Assembly: GCA_903632075.3 (NCBI GenBank)
Contig: CAHIKZ030003345.1
Location: 53,585-117,584, forward strand
Length of the DNA stretch: 64,000 bases
Origin: Acanthosepion pharaonis
Lineage: Eukaryota > Mollusca > Cephalopoda > Sepiida > Sepiidae
Direction: 5' to 3'
A program made the translations under genes and the position numbers. Below, one piece after another: positions 1-10,555 of the stretch (the stretch's first letter is position 1; every line of letters starts with the position of its first letter). The notes under the pieces are model-generated. The model was not told the DNA's origin. It made no database searches and worked only from the letters and a program-made list of their open reading frames with translations.

Positions 1-139
1 AATAAGATAATTTTAGGAATGGGTTTTTATTCATTAATCCGCCATATTTTATTATTTAAACGTTATTTTTAGTGGATACCCATATTTGAGTAGACGCCCT
101 GTTTATCAAACAGTATATTTATTTATTTTAATCTACTGG

Positions 140-271
140 CCTGAATATACGAGAAATCCTATTAGAAAAAATATGCGCTCTCAGGATAGGAATCAAACCT
201 AGCGTGTCGCGGGTTCAAATCATGCCAGAGAACGCATATTTTTCACTAATATTATTTTTCGAATATTCAGG
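140..271. repeat. 132-bp foldback (inverted repeat) element
   Basis: The left arm begins CCTGAATATACGAGAAAT and the right arm, read in reverse complement, begins CCTGAATATTCGAAAAAT. The similarity continues through AATATGCG and CTCT into the centre, so nearly the whole segment can fold back on itself with roughly three quarters of bases paired. Each half of the centre holds a tRNA B-box-like string (GGTTCAAATC on the plus strand). It could be a foldback or MITE-like element, or two SINE ends joined head to head. The inverted repeat is seen directly; the class is inference. Confidence 0.6.
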
Positions 272-445
272 TCGGTATAAGTAATGTTAAAGTAATAAAA
301 TAATCCAAACAATTTTTTTGTTTTGTGACAAGCAATGGCTGACGTCTCGTTGCATCTATTTCATGTTCTTGCATTCAAAAGATTTTGCTTCAATTACACC
401 AACCCTGGAACTTTCAAGAAATGAAAACAGTGTATTAAGTACTTA

Positions 446-1004
446 CACCTTTGTGCAAATTAATTGAAATAAAACGAATAATTCCGTTATTATTTACTTT
501 CTTTCGTATTTTCAATGAAACATGACCCAATGCTCATGTTAGTACTTTGTATGTCAATTCCACGAAATCGTTCCTTGCAGATTGATCCCAGATTCTCGAT
601 TGAATTTAAATCAGGAGACTTTCCGGACTAGTCTATAGTACTTTGATTTGCTCACTGGTAAGGCTTGCCAGTGTGTTTGTGCAGCGTTACAAATTTTCGC
701 AAGCTTCCTTGGAGTAACGTCCATCACAGACAATGACCGTAGGACAACTAAATGCCAGTCAGTAGCGTTTGGGCGTGATAAAAATCTGATGCAATCACGG
801 ATGACGCAGTATTTTTCAAGATCAAACAAATTTCCTCATATACCCCGAAAATGGATTCATATTACTACACACCACTGTAAATGACCTAATCTGAGAAAAA
901 AATAAAAATCGATGACACCCTATCACTACAGTGGGTCTAAAACTGACCGTAGAGTGAAAGAAAGGCAACTAAAGCGGTTGTTTCACTTAATTTGCCCAAG
1001 GGTG
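446..1004 (-). mobile_element. Internally deleted mariner/Tc1-like transposon
   Basis: The element is bounded by TA dinucleotides at 444-445 and 1005-1006. Its ends are inverted copies of one another: CACCTTTGTGCAAATTAATT at the left, and CACCCTTGGGCAAATTAA at the right read on the minus strand. At 559 bp it is far shorter than the roughly 1.3 kb of a complete mariner. The minus strand near 560-630 encodes SGKSPDLNSIENLGSICK, the Tc1/mariner transposase block around the third catalytic acid. A sister copy lies at 7492-8061 in the opposite orientation with the same ends. Too short to encode an active transposase. Confidence 0.8.
560..829 (-). pseudogene. Mariner/Tc1 transposase remnant
   Basis: This is the coding relic inside the deleted element. 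An open stretch starting at 829 gives 72 residues, then after a frame change the sequence reads PDLNSIENL, matching the SPDLNPIENLW signature of IS630/Tc1/mariner DDE transposases. The first two catalytic aspartates and the DNA-binding region are not recognisable. The frame change and short length mark it as non-functional. Confidence 0.65.
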
Positions 1005-1006
1005 TA

Positions 1007-1539
1007 AACAGGAAAACATATTTCTATATTGAAAATTGCGATTGTCCTGTTCTTTATGATAATGAAAATATTAATTTCCAGGCAGGAGGGAGCAGCAACA
1101 TTATTGTTCATTTTAATTTCTTTTAATTCCCTTTTTCCAAAAAAACAAAGAAAGAAGAAACTTAATTTCCGATTTAATTATTTTTACATTACAATAATTT
1201 TAGATTATTTTAGAAATTAAATAAAACTAAAATTTTAATTTTTATTATTGTTTTTCATAAGAATAATTTTAACATTATGTAAAATGAAAACGCTGAGCAA
1301 AGACTGCTTCATTCGACCTACGACAACACATTTACAAGTTTTGTTAACTATCAAGAAAATTCTATTCTTTATTTATATTATTTATACAGTTAATGTATAC
1401 ACAATATGATGTACAAAAATATAATATCTATATTATTTATACAGTTGATGTATAAAAAATATGATGTATAACAAATATAACATCTATATGTAGTTGATGC
1501 ATCCTTGTAAAGATTAACAATTGACTATAAAAATCAGGT
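1007..1539. other. AT-rich stretch, nothing recognised
   Basis: No gene, RNA or transposon end was recognised. A short imperfect direct repeat containing TATACAGTTAATGTATA lies near 1385-1455. Confidence 0.4.
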
Positions 1540-2190
1540 ATAAGATTTGAACAGGACTCATTAAAAATACAATTTAATTTCTTGGAAAATGTGATACAAA
1601 GACACGAAGGCGCGCCAGAATAGCGAAAGTTGCCTTCAGGAAACTAAGCCAAGTGCAAAGATAGGAATATTTTGTTAGAAAGAAAGAAAATATTGATGAA
1701 CAACTCTGTTATATCTATCGATCTGTGTATCAGTGAGTGCTGGACAGTTTCCTTACAAATGAAGACGGGACTTGAAATTAGAAAGATGCCGTTTTATAGT
1801 AGTATGCTGAAAATATCATAGACAGAATATGCGAACAACGAGGAATTTGTAAAGAAAATGTAAATAAGAAAGATGCTCATACTTAAAATCAGAAAGAGAT
1901 AGCTGAAAATTCTGGGTTACATTACTAGGAAAGACTGCTTGGAAAATCTAATACTCACAGCACATTATGAGAAGGAGTGCTAATCAACTTAATGACTTTG
2001 TACGAATAGACAGCAGAACAGGAAAAGCGATGAACGGTTGAGAGTGAATTTTTGATTTGGGATCTAATGGAGAGGAAGTTGTGGAGAGCCATGATCATCC
2101 ATATCCTGAATCAGTTGTTCCCAAACAATTCGGCGTGCCTCATACGTACGGCAGAAGAAGATAGTAGAAGAGATGGAATGATTGAAAGAC
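1540..2190 (+). mobile_element. LINE-D fragment: 3' RT region, decayed
   Basis: The frames can be read only by crossing stops and shifts. They give peptides such as CDTKTRRRARIAKVAFRKLS, then ERLLGKSNTHS, then MERKLWRAMIIHILNQ. These follow the order of the C-terminal region of the LINE family often annotated as 'endonuclease-reverse transcriptase': an EIRRRIGIAK-type block, then GHI-RKE-LENLI, then KLWRAMI. The catalytic RT domain is missing (5' truncation). Related pieces lie near 6.9, 33.6, 36.5, 52.7 and 63.8 kb. Family recognition comes from memory of such repeats, not a search. Confidence 0.7.
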
Positions 2191-2439
2191 AAAATATTTA
2201 GAAACAGTTTAAAAAATTCATATGCCAAAAATAAATATGATTTCAAAATATAATTTTTTTATGGTTTACGTGTAATTGCATTCATGAGTCCTAGTATAAT
2301 TAGCTATAAATAATTATTTATCAATTTTATCATCGTGATATTTTTGCATTATATCAAGTATTAAGAATATAATAACTAGGGTCCGCAAATTAGAGGAGAG
2401 AGTTATCAATGATAATGTTCTGACTTCAAATACACGGTT

Positions 2440-2564
2440 ATCTCCCTTTAGCCCTGTCTCGGATTTTTTTTAATGTACATTTTATCACATAAAATTTGGT
2501 GAGGCCCGAGCAATTTTCATTCCGAAAGTGCGGCCCAGAGAAAAAGAAAAAATTGGGACCACTG
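2440..2564 (-). mobile_element. Possible hAT transposon end
   Basis: On the minus strand this segment starts CAGTGGTCCCAATTTTTTC, resembling hAT terminal inverted repeats of the CAGNGGT-CCCAA type. No opposite end and no transposase were found, so this may be a solo end or coincidence. Confidence 0.3.
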
Positions 2565-3009
2565 CCCTGAAGAGACGCAACACAGAAATGATGAAGATTC
2601 ATTAGGTTTCCGCTAACCAAAATTGTAAGTAAGAAGAATAGGATGGTACAATAAGAACTGCGAATGAAAATAAGTATATTTTTCAATTCTTTTCATATTA
2701 TTATAGATTAAGCACACCAGATTACGAATATAAAAATAGTTTATTAAATTTTGTTTACGCAATTCAAAACAAAAATGAACATAGGACATGAATTCTTAAA
2801 ATGTAAAAAATGTTTTTACATTTTTCTTTTAATTTGGAATTCTTTTTTTCTTCGTAGATTAATATCAATTAAGCTCTACAGATATTGTATTTTTTAAAAA
2901 TTCTTTTTTTCTTTTAAACTTTAAGAAATCACGCTATGTGACCACATTTTGTTTTACCTTGGAGGATCAATTTCCAATGAATACAATACTGCACTACTCC
3001 AGTTTTTTT

Positions 3010-3320
3010 TGTCTGACCTGACTGTATATGCTTTCTGAAGCGGTAGTCTTTCAGTAGTATCTTTAGCGATGTTACAAATAGTGATTTTCCAAGCGTAGCT
3101 CAGATGTGGCACAATGCCGAAAGTATGGAGCACCCAGTGAGGATCGAACTCACTATTCAGTCGTAAGTTGTTCTAGCGAGACAAGCTTGCTAACCATTAC
3201 ACCACGCCGGGGTGCCCATAGCGATGTTACAAATATCTGACTTCCACAAGCTTTTAAGTGAGCTTTAATTCTAAGAGACGTTGGAGAAAAAATGGAACTC
3301 TCACTAACTTTTATAAAATT
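3010..3320 (-). mobile_element. LINE-A fragment interrupted by a SINE
   Basis: Minus-strand frames on both sides of the inserted SINE join into one decayed LINE-A stretch, including FLQRLLELKLT on one side. This corresponds to the LLGLKLTPDLKW-type region downstream of the RT palm. The break is exactly at the SINE, so the LINE was the target and is older than the SINE. The piece is short and without catalytic motifs. Confidence 0.6.
3081..3218 (-). mobile_element. tRNA-derived SINE with 17-bp target duplication
   Basis: The insert is flanked by the perfect repeat TAGCGATGTTACAAATA at 3064-3080 and 3219-3235. On the minus strand it begins GGGCACCCCGGCGTGG, followed by an A-box-like TGGTGTAATGGTTAGCA and a B-box-like GTTCGATCCTC, so it has a tRNA-like RNA polymerase III promoter head. 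It ends GCTTGGAAAATCAC directly at the duplication. Related copies lie at 34426-34560 (plus), 38377-38490 and 55090-55205 (both minus). The target duplication shows retroposition. Confidence 0.85.
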
Positions 3321-3727
3321 CAATATATTTTTCCTTTGATATTTGTGATCCGAAGAACTTAATCTGTAAGTATATGAAAAAGAAATTGAAAAAAAAAATT
3401 TTTTTCTGGTCACTGTGTCAATTATGTAGCTCCACCAAATTTAGAAACTGAAAAATTCTTAATATTTTTACATCAACTGATGAAATGCATTAACAAATAT
3501 TTTTCCTTAATGAATGGAACTTATATTTTTGTCCCATGAATGATAGAAATAATTATTTAGGCAACGAGTAGATTCGCTGAATGAGAATTCTTTGACAGAG
3601 AATGGTTGCCGGGTTTTCGCGGTAAGAATAAACACAAGACTGGATTTGTATAAAGAAAACAAGTGCTTCGCAGAGAGCTTTTTGGAACCATGCCTAACTT
3701 AAATGACAAGACGCCGAGAATCAAATG

Positions 3728-3838
3728 GCCAATCAGAATAATGAATGACAGATAATTGGGTTAAACCAATCAGAATAATGACTAATCAGAATAATGACCA
3801 ATCAGACCAATCAGAATAATGACCAATCAAAATAATTA
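3728..3838. repeat. Short tandem repeat, AATCAGAATAATGACC units
   Basis: About five imperfect copies of a unit near AATCAGAATAATGACC occur, some shortened to AATCAGACC. No coding signal. Confidence 0.7.
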
Positions 3839-4640
3839 TAAACTTTGTTCTTTCAAATACATCGCTGAATACATCGAGACTAGCGTAAATGAAGAAGGAT
3901 GAGGTGAATATTATGAGGATTTGAAGTATAGATAAAAGCTGACCTTATATTTGAAGAGGCTAAGATTTTAGTGAGCAGAGAAGTATCCTTGTTAAATAAG
4001 AGTTTAGCAGACTATTATTTTTTAGAGGAAATGTATCGCTACTCGGACTTTCTAACATTGACCGTCGACGTCAGATGGAAGACAAAACAAGGAAGTCGAT
4101 TTTGACTGGCTGAGTCATCGTGGGAATGAGAGAGGTAGAAAGGGTTTTCAGTGAGTTGAGTCTTAACCGTCGAACAACGTGTTTCCATTCGTGTCTAGAA
4201 CTGTCCCCCCACCCACCACAGTGGAGAGAGAGCAAACCCACTGGATAATTAGAAGATGAATATATCGAAGTTAATAAACTTGTTAAAATACCCTGTGTTG
4301 AACTTCTTTCCATATTGAACCAAAACAACTCGCGGTATCCGACCGAGAAAGAAGAATGGAACTTTTTTATAATTGACGCCGTCGTCCAAGAGTTTCCAAA
4401 AACACGGGAAAGAAGATATAAAATAATAATCTCTGCAGTCTATTCCAAAAAGTTTATGGAGAAGAAGCTGTCTAAGTGGAATTTCATCTTACCAAGTAAT
4501 TCGAAGGGAATGTGGATGGGTTGACTTTGTGTACATGATATAATGTGTCCTAGCTGTGAAGGTCTGAACTAGTGGAAGTAGGAATGTTGGGCGTCTGAAT
4601 AGTTGCCATTAAAATAGCAACAAATTAGCGAGAGGCTGGT
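3839..4640. other. Unassigned region with short open frames
   Basis: Two overlapping short open frames lie on opposite strands around 4071-4328 and 4315-4524. Neither shows a domain I recognise, and both are short enough to arise by chance in moderately balanced sequence. No transposon ends seen. Confidence 0.3.
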
Positions 4641-4649
4641 AACGTCTCG

Positions 4650-5537
4650 TTTGTGGGAAAGAAGTGAAAAATAATTAATCACCCAGAAGAACGCTTAATC
4701 GTTTTCTTGAAGGTTGAAAATTGACGACAGGACTGACCCGTCCATTTTGTTTTTGTCTGATCTAATGCTGATAAACGTAGAGCTGGTAGTAAGAATTAGG
4801 TGCTTTGTGAAGAGGTACAGTATTTCAGTATCTTTGGCGATGGTACGAATATCCGAATTTCAGGTGGTCTTGAGTGATATTTAGTCCCAATAGACGTTCG
4901 AGGCAAGGAAACCCATGAAAAAATCAAAACCTTCATCAGGACTGGAGAACATTTAGGCTCTGATGGATGTTGATGAAACATTAATACCTATGGTTTGGAG
5001 TTTTTCCTTATTGAGCTGTTAGAACTAGGTCAGCGGAGAGATCAAGTGCCAGCTTTTGAACATCAAGATCTTGGGAGTTTTCCCATAAACCATGGCATCG
5101 TCTGCATATATATTCACTAAATATCCGAGAATATTCTTAGACATATCATTAATATAAAACAGAAAAATCTTAGGACCGTGAAGAGAGTCTTAAATAACGC
5201 TAGCATTCATCTCATTGACATATCGGTGCTCGGTCAGCGGGGAGATCAGCTGACAGGATTTGATTATCTAGATCTTGGAAGATTCTACCTTAAACCATGG
5301 TATTTTCTGCATATATATTTACCAAATGTCCTTAGATCGTTAATATGAAAATGAAAGAGGTTAGGACCGAGTAGAGAGACTTTGAAACGTCAGCACTGGG
5401 TCTTGTGTGCTTCAAAGGACTGGCTATGAACGACAACCATGATAGACCTACATGATAAAAGGATTTGATAACGGAAAAAAGACTTTCAGAGATTCCATAG
5501 CTAGCGAATTTGTAGCAACCTTTATTGTCAAAAGCAT

Positions 5538-5598
<61 letters not shown>

Positions 5599-6310
5599 TA
5601 AAACTACATCGCTATCCTGATGTGTTTATTATCAAAGGTTTTATTAGTTCTATGCGGGATGAAAGGTAAAACAGCAAGTGCACTTAGAATGGCGAAAACC
5701 ATACTGTTTGTCGTCCAGGAGCTTGTTTTTTGTCGGTGATAATAATTCAAATGTTAAAACTTGCTGATAATGCTGTGGAGTGAATGAGGTGAGAATATGG
5801 CGGAAACGAAAAATTTATATACGCATTATTATAAAGAAAGTATAACAAAACCATTGCTCTAATAAGAGTAGATGTCCGAAAAAAGATTGTTCAATAATCT
5901 TCTTTGAGGCGACTTACTTCATCTATTTGGTCTGGGTAATGCGATAAATTCGAAGGTGCCTAGAAATAATGAAATAAATTGCATGGCAAACTGGGTCCTA
6001 TAGTCTTGTTGGGGTGCAAACCTTCTAGGTGAATGAAAAATTCTGTACTCAAAATCTTCCCTCGAATGACTTTTGGAATTAAAGCTAACTCAAGACCACG
6101 TGCAATTCGGATATTCGTAGCATCGTTAAAGATAGTGAAAGACTGAACCGCTTCAGAGAGCACCTCTTACTAACAGTTCTATGTTTATAAGATTCAGACC
6201 GAGGAAGACCCACACCATATTCTGTGGCCTTCGGCTGTCGGGTAAGAGCTTGGAGAAGAGAGGGGTGCCGCAAAGCTAACTGAAAGTCCACTGTATCATG
6301 AGGAAGAAGA
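4650..6310 (-). mobile_element. LINE-A copy, RT domain with internal duplication
   Basis: Read 5' to 3' on the minus strand, recognisable RT pieces appear in the expected order: HLEGLHPNKTIGP (fingers, KATGPD-like), LLDDKQYGFRHSKCT (SDKQYGFR-like), INAFDNKGCYKFASYG (KAFDKVWH-like), FLFYINDMSKNILG, and the palm box NIYADDAMVYG. YADD is intact at 5098-5109. A (TA)n tract has expanded inside it at 5539-5594. The palm region appears twice, about 5030-5215 and 5216-5400, the second with a degraded box. Many stops and shifts make it non-functional. A jockey/CR1-like clade is inferred. Confidence 0.75.
5539..5594. repeat. (TA)n microsatellite
   Basis: About 28 uninterrupted TA units lie inside the LINE-A copy. 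Confidence 0.95.
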
Positions 6311-6368
6311 ACCAAAACCTGTTTCTTCTGCCCTTACGTCTCCCCGACGATTGAAGCAGTCGTGGGAC

Positions 6369-6419
<51 letters not shown>
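6369..6419. repeat. (GAT)n trinucleotide repeat
   Basis: About 17 GAT/TGA units. The reverse strand reads as a run of histidines in one open frame, which I treat as a translated microsatellite. Confidence 0.95.
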
Positions 6420-6420
<1 letters not shown>

Positions 6421-6899
6421 AAAGCGGACTAAATTCCTCGAAGATTATTATTTCTGGTGACCTGACATCATTATTTTTGCGTTTTAATTTGCGTATTCCG
6501 CCACAACCATTGTACATTAGCCAACAAGTATTAAAAATGAACAATAATTTTGAAGTTTCACGCCAGAAAGCGAAATTACAATTTTGCATTTTGAAAAATA
6601 TTGAACCCGTTTTTTAGCAAAATTTACGATGTTTATTACGCATCAAAATTTGTGATATATTTTCCTTCAATATCTTCCTTATGATATTTGCATATATTAT
6701 GGAATTGCTTTGTAGAAAAATTATTTCGGTGTAATAAATGAAAGTAAATAAACCGAGACAAGGTGTCAACCATGCGACATACTGCCTCAACTTCATCTAA
6801 TAAATTCAAATTATATTACAAACGACCGAAAACTGACGGACTGGGCGGTTGCGATATAAGGCAAGATAAATAATATGAAAAGATATGGATTAAAAAAAA

Positions 6900-7400
6900 T
6901 TAATAATTATTTGCTTCGACATAATTCAACTTTAGATTATGATTTCAGATTCAAAATATTACAAATTGGAGGTATCAAAATGAAGCAAGTACAAAAATTT
7001 AAATATCTTGGAAGTGTTTTAACATCGAACGGAAAGAGCTACACTGAAATATAAAGGCACATTGGAATAGCGAAATATGCCTTCCAAAAGCTAAACAAAG
7101 TATTAAGAAACAGAAAAAAATTTGTTAGAGATAAAGAAAAGAGTACTGAACTGAACTTCAAAATGGACACTCGAACAGACAGTTGAAATTTCTAGGGCGC
7201 ATAATGAGAGCTTCGAAAATTTGATACTCACAGGTTAGATTGAATGTAAAAGGGGCAGAGGAAATCAATGTAGCGAGTTTGACAGAATGGATGGCAGAAC
7301 AAAGATAACAAAAAGATAACATTTATTATGAACTACAAAAGGCAGGAAATTGTGGAGAGACATGATCGCCAACGTCATGAAGGAGTACGGCACATCGAAG
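6900..7400 (+). mobile_element. LINE-D fragment: 3' RT region
   Basis: In shifting frames the DNA encodes KQVQKFKYLGSVLTSNGK, then RHIGIAKYAFQKLNKVLRN, then pieces matching GRIMRASKI and a KLWRDMIANVMKEYGT-like end. This is the conserved region after the RT palm in this LINE group and is the best-preserved LINE-D stretch on the plus strand. Multiple stops and frameshifts; RT catalytic part absent. The 3' end falls just before the mariner copy that starts at 7492. Confidence 0.75.
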
Positions 7401-7491
7401 AAGAGATTCAAAATAAAAAGAAATACAAATTAGATATAATATGTAATAGTTAAATATTAATAATAAATGACAATGCTTCATTTGAAAATTA

Positions 7492-8061
7492 CACCCTTGT
7501 GTAATTATCAATTAATTTATTGAAACAACCACTTTAATTTCCTTTCTTTCACCACACGGTTAGTTTTAGACCCACTGGAATGACAGGGTGTAATCAATTT
7601 CTATTTTTTCCTCAGATTATGTCGTTTTTAGTGGTTGCAGTAATATGAATCTATTTTCGGGGTGCATGATGAAATTTGTTTGGCCTTGAAAAATATTGCG
7701 TCATCCGTGATTGCGTCAGATTTTTATCACGCCCAGACACTATTGTCTAGACTGTCGATTAGTTGTCCTATGACCATTTACAGCGATGGGCGTTACTTCA
7801 AGGAAGCGTACGAAAATTGTAACGCTGCACGAACACCCTGGCAATCCTTGCCAGTAAGCAAATCAAAGTAGTATAGATTGGCCCGGAAACTCACCTGATT
7901 AAAATCCAATCGTAAATCTATGGTAAATAAGCAAGGGACAACTACGTGCAATGGGCATACGAAGTACTAACATAAGCTCTGGGTCATATTTCATTGGAAA
8001 AATACGAAAAAAGTAAATAACGGAATTATTCGTTTTGCTTCAATTAATTTGGACAAGGGTG
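7492..8061 (+). mobile_element. Internally deleted mariner/Tc1-like transposon
   Basis: Sister of the copy at 446-1004 but in the opposite orientation. It is flanked by TA at 7490-7491 and 8062-8063, begins CACCCTTGTGTAATTATCA and ends with the inverted match AATTTGGACAAGGGTG. Inside, around 7660-7930, the same coding relic is found, with NSPD and NPIVNLW-like residues broken by stops. The two copies differ throughout by substitutions and small indels, indicating an old, inactive family. Confidence 0.8.
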
Positions 8062-8181
8062 TATTTTATTATATTGCTAATGAGTGTAGTTATTATATTA
8101 TTTAAGTTGTTGTTGAGTATAGACTGATAGTGTGAAGTCTGCGATAAATAGAAAATCTATTAACAATTCATAATATTTGAT

Positions 8182-8476
8182 GGTATTTATCAATTCACCC
8201 ACAGGAATTGAATGTGGCACAAGGCCTTTTTAATGTGGGTATGTCTGAGCCCGTAGGCCCAGCCAAAAATAAAACCCATCTAAACCCGTCCAAGCGGGCT
8301 AGTTCCGTCAACCTCCCCCAACGAAACCCTACCCTTCGGCGGAGCTTCGTCCGGGTTCCTCTCTGCAAGCAGAGAGTTCGACAGACACCCGGCTCGGCAG
8401 CTCACAAAGCGCAGATACTACACTTTGATCCTAGCCACCGGGCCGAGCGGGTATTCTTTTTTTAGATACTAATAAT
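8182..8476 (-). mobile_element. SINE-like element with U2-snRNA-like head
   Basis: The insert lies between perfect 16-bp direct repeats ATTCATAATATTTGAT at 8166-8181 and 8477-8492, so it was retroposed. It is strikingly GC-rich in an AT-rich setting. On the minus strand the head reads CGGCCCGGTGGCTAGGATCA followed by AAGTGTAGTATCTG, closely following the U2 snRNA 5' end (CGGCCTTTTGGCTAAGATCA, then AGTGTAGTATCTG). A perfect CTCTCTGC/GCAGAGAG hairpin follows. The 3' end reads GTGGGTGAATTGATAAATA, resembling the LINE-B tail. The open frame across it is incidental. SINEs with snRNA heads (SINEU) are known elsewhere; this assignment is inference. Confidence 0.65.
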
Positions 8477-8489
8477 ATTCATAATATTT

Positions 8490-9850
8490 GATTAATAGAA
8501 ACACACTCCTCTCCGGTCTTTTGAACAAAGGTAAATGTTTATTCCTTGTTTCATGTTTAGGATTGGGTTTCCGGTTCCTTACTCATCATCCTTCGACATC
8601 CCTATGGTTGATTGGAACACCTTTGACAATCCCTTTGCACACTGTTCGGTTCTGTATTGCTGTCCCCAGATCCCCAATGTCTAACCCATACCCCGAGTAT
8701 GGTATCTGGCAACGTCAATTCGAGAGAAGACACGTCTAGAAGGATTCCATAGGAGTAAGGACGAGCTGAATTAACTGTCCGCCCGGTGTTAGTGGCCGGT
8801 AAACTATAGTCGTTTTGCTTGAGCTTAAGAGAAATTGGTTTCAGTTCTCTATATATTGTGTTAAGTGTTGCATGTGATCTCCAACCAGTGTTTTGGATTT
8901 TTCTAAGTAGATTTGTAGATGCTCCAGCCAGTGGTTTTTCAAGACGAACAGATAATGTCCAAGTTCCTGATCCATACAGTAGAACTGGTTCAATCAATTT
9001 TCAAAAAAGTTTGGACTGTTAAGGAGGATGGAAGATTCGAGTGTCAAATCTTGTGAAGTTTGTTACACGCATGCCATGCAAAAGCTTTGCGAATGTTGAA
9101 GTCTTTTTGGGAATCTATGTGAGATCCAAGATATTTGAAGTCCTCAACTCTTTTGATGGATGTATTATTGAGTAATTTCAACTCGGAATGTTCAGGGCGG
9201 GGGGGTTGTACTGTATTCCGACTTACTCTCGTTGTAATAAAGCCCTTCTTGCTCGAGTGATTGCAGCAAGGTTTCTGTGTCCTTGATACATTGAGAAATT
9301 AAGATCACTGGATAAGTCAAGGTCAGTCAGGCATTGTGAAGGGTACCGACTGTTCTGTCGAGGTTTTAAAGGGAGTCCTTTTTCCTCCATGCTGTCAAGA
9401 GAAATACGCAGAACATATTCTAGAACAACTATAAACACAAAAGGAGAAAATGTGCCACCTTGTAGAATTCCTGCTTCAACTTCAAAGGAATCAATCTCGC
9501 CATCAAGCACTACAATGGTAGTAGTGGTGTCTCTGTACAGTGCTCTAATTGACTCAACAATTCTGAAGGGTATATGTAGAGTTGGAAGTTTTTGAACACG
9601 AGATGGAATCAAACGCCTTTTGAAAGGTAACAAAACAGCTTGTGACCTCTTTGTTGGATCTCTTCCAGTATGCGGCGAATGGAGAGGATTTGAGCAGTTG
9701 CTGACCTGCCTCTTCTAAATCCCTTCTGGTTCTTGCGAAGAATTTGATCGATGTGAATACAACATCATCCTTCCCTATTTGACCATTGAAATCACCTGAG
9801 ATAAGGAGGAAGTTGTAGGAGCGTGTAGCAGTATTGACGACCTAAATCAA
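8490..9850 (-). mobile_element. LINE-C fragment: endonuclease end, RT and 3' region
   Basis: On the minus strand the order is: SYNFLLISGDFNGQIGKDD (apurinic-type endonuclease motif with GDFN), ILRKNQKGFRRGRS (RT fingers, NQAGFR-like), RIVESIRALYRDTTTT, EAGILQGGTFSPFVFIVVLE (RT QG--LSP box), LTDLDLSSD where the palm FADD box should be, then EPVLLYGSGTWTLS. Endonuclease and RT are abnormally close, implying an internal deletion, and the palm acids are degraded. The longest uninterrupted part, 9223-9633, covers the RT middle. Plus-strand sequence at about 8498-8580 belongs to a different repeat also seen at 12.3 kb. Confidence 0.8.
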
Positions 9851-10555
9851 CCCGTACATTTCTTACTTTACAAATGTGTAAGTAAACACAAAAGCAACAA
9901 GAGAAACAACAAAAAGGAACACAATACGGTTTTCTAACAACAAGATTTATATTTATATTTGTATAAATGTTGTACAAGCATAGCGGTTACTTCCCTTTGA
10001 TTGGAATTAAAATTTGTACTAATGGAATACTTTTTTATCTGAGCTCATAAAAGGTTGAATGAATTTATCGCATAAAATGTTCACTGTGAGAGAGTTGAAA
10101 GAATTCTGTAAAGCTGAGAAAATGTTGAGAAAACTTTTACCTTCAAAAGAGGTGAAGGAGTGAATGTTCCATAATGTTTGTAATTAATTTTCCATTGCTT
10201 GTAATGTTATGTAATAAAGTTTCGTTGCTTGTTGTTAAATATTCGTAATTAATTTTGTTAATTTGTAATGAAGTTTGAAAAGTTTCGTACGTACGTGTAT
10301 GTGTACGTGTGTATGTTTTCATAGCGTCTGCCTGCAAAGGGTCGAGACGTGATTTCTTTTACAACTACATTACGAGAGAGAGAAAACAAGAAAGAGGAAG
10401 AAAGAACTTGTGTCTGGTATTTATAATCAGCCTAATCACGTCACAGGCTCCAGAGAAAGAAGTAAATTTTGAATTGGTCCCGCCCTATAAAAGGCCTTGT
10501 ACGTGGGTGGATTGTAACGCTCACTTGTGTGTTTAATGACCAATTAGAAGCTGAG
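9851..10555. other. Unassigned spacer between two LINE-C pieces
   Basis: No coding match was recognised. It contains a GTACGTACGTGTATGTGTAC stretch and a TATA-like CCCTATAAAAGGCC near 10485-10498. It could be part of an LTR or another insertion separating the two LINE-C fragments, but no direct repeats were found to prove it. Confidence 0.3.
10485..10498 (+). promoter_or_regulatory. TATA-box-like string
   Basis: CCCTATAAAAGGCC matches a strong TATA box with GC flanks. No downstream gene or LTR was identified, so a role is unproven. Confidence 0.25.

Noticed and set aside
3081..3218. Functional tRNA gene
   Set aside because: A and B boxes are recognisable but no convincing cloverleaf was found, sequence continues into a SINE body, and it has target duplications.
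6296..6589. Open frame with a polyhistidine run
   Set aside because: The run is the (GAT)n microsatellite; flanking residues match no domain.
8208..8465. Host exon in the GC-rich patch
   Set aside because: The whole patch is bounded by a target duplication and carries snRNA-like and hairpin sequence; the open frame is incidental.
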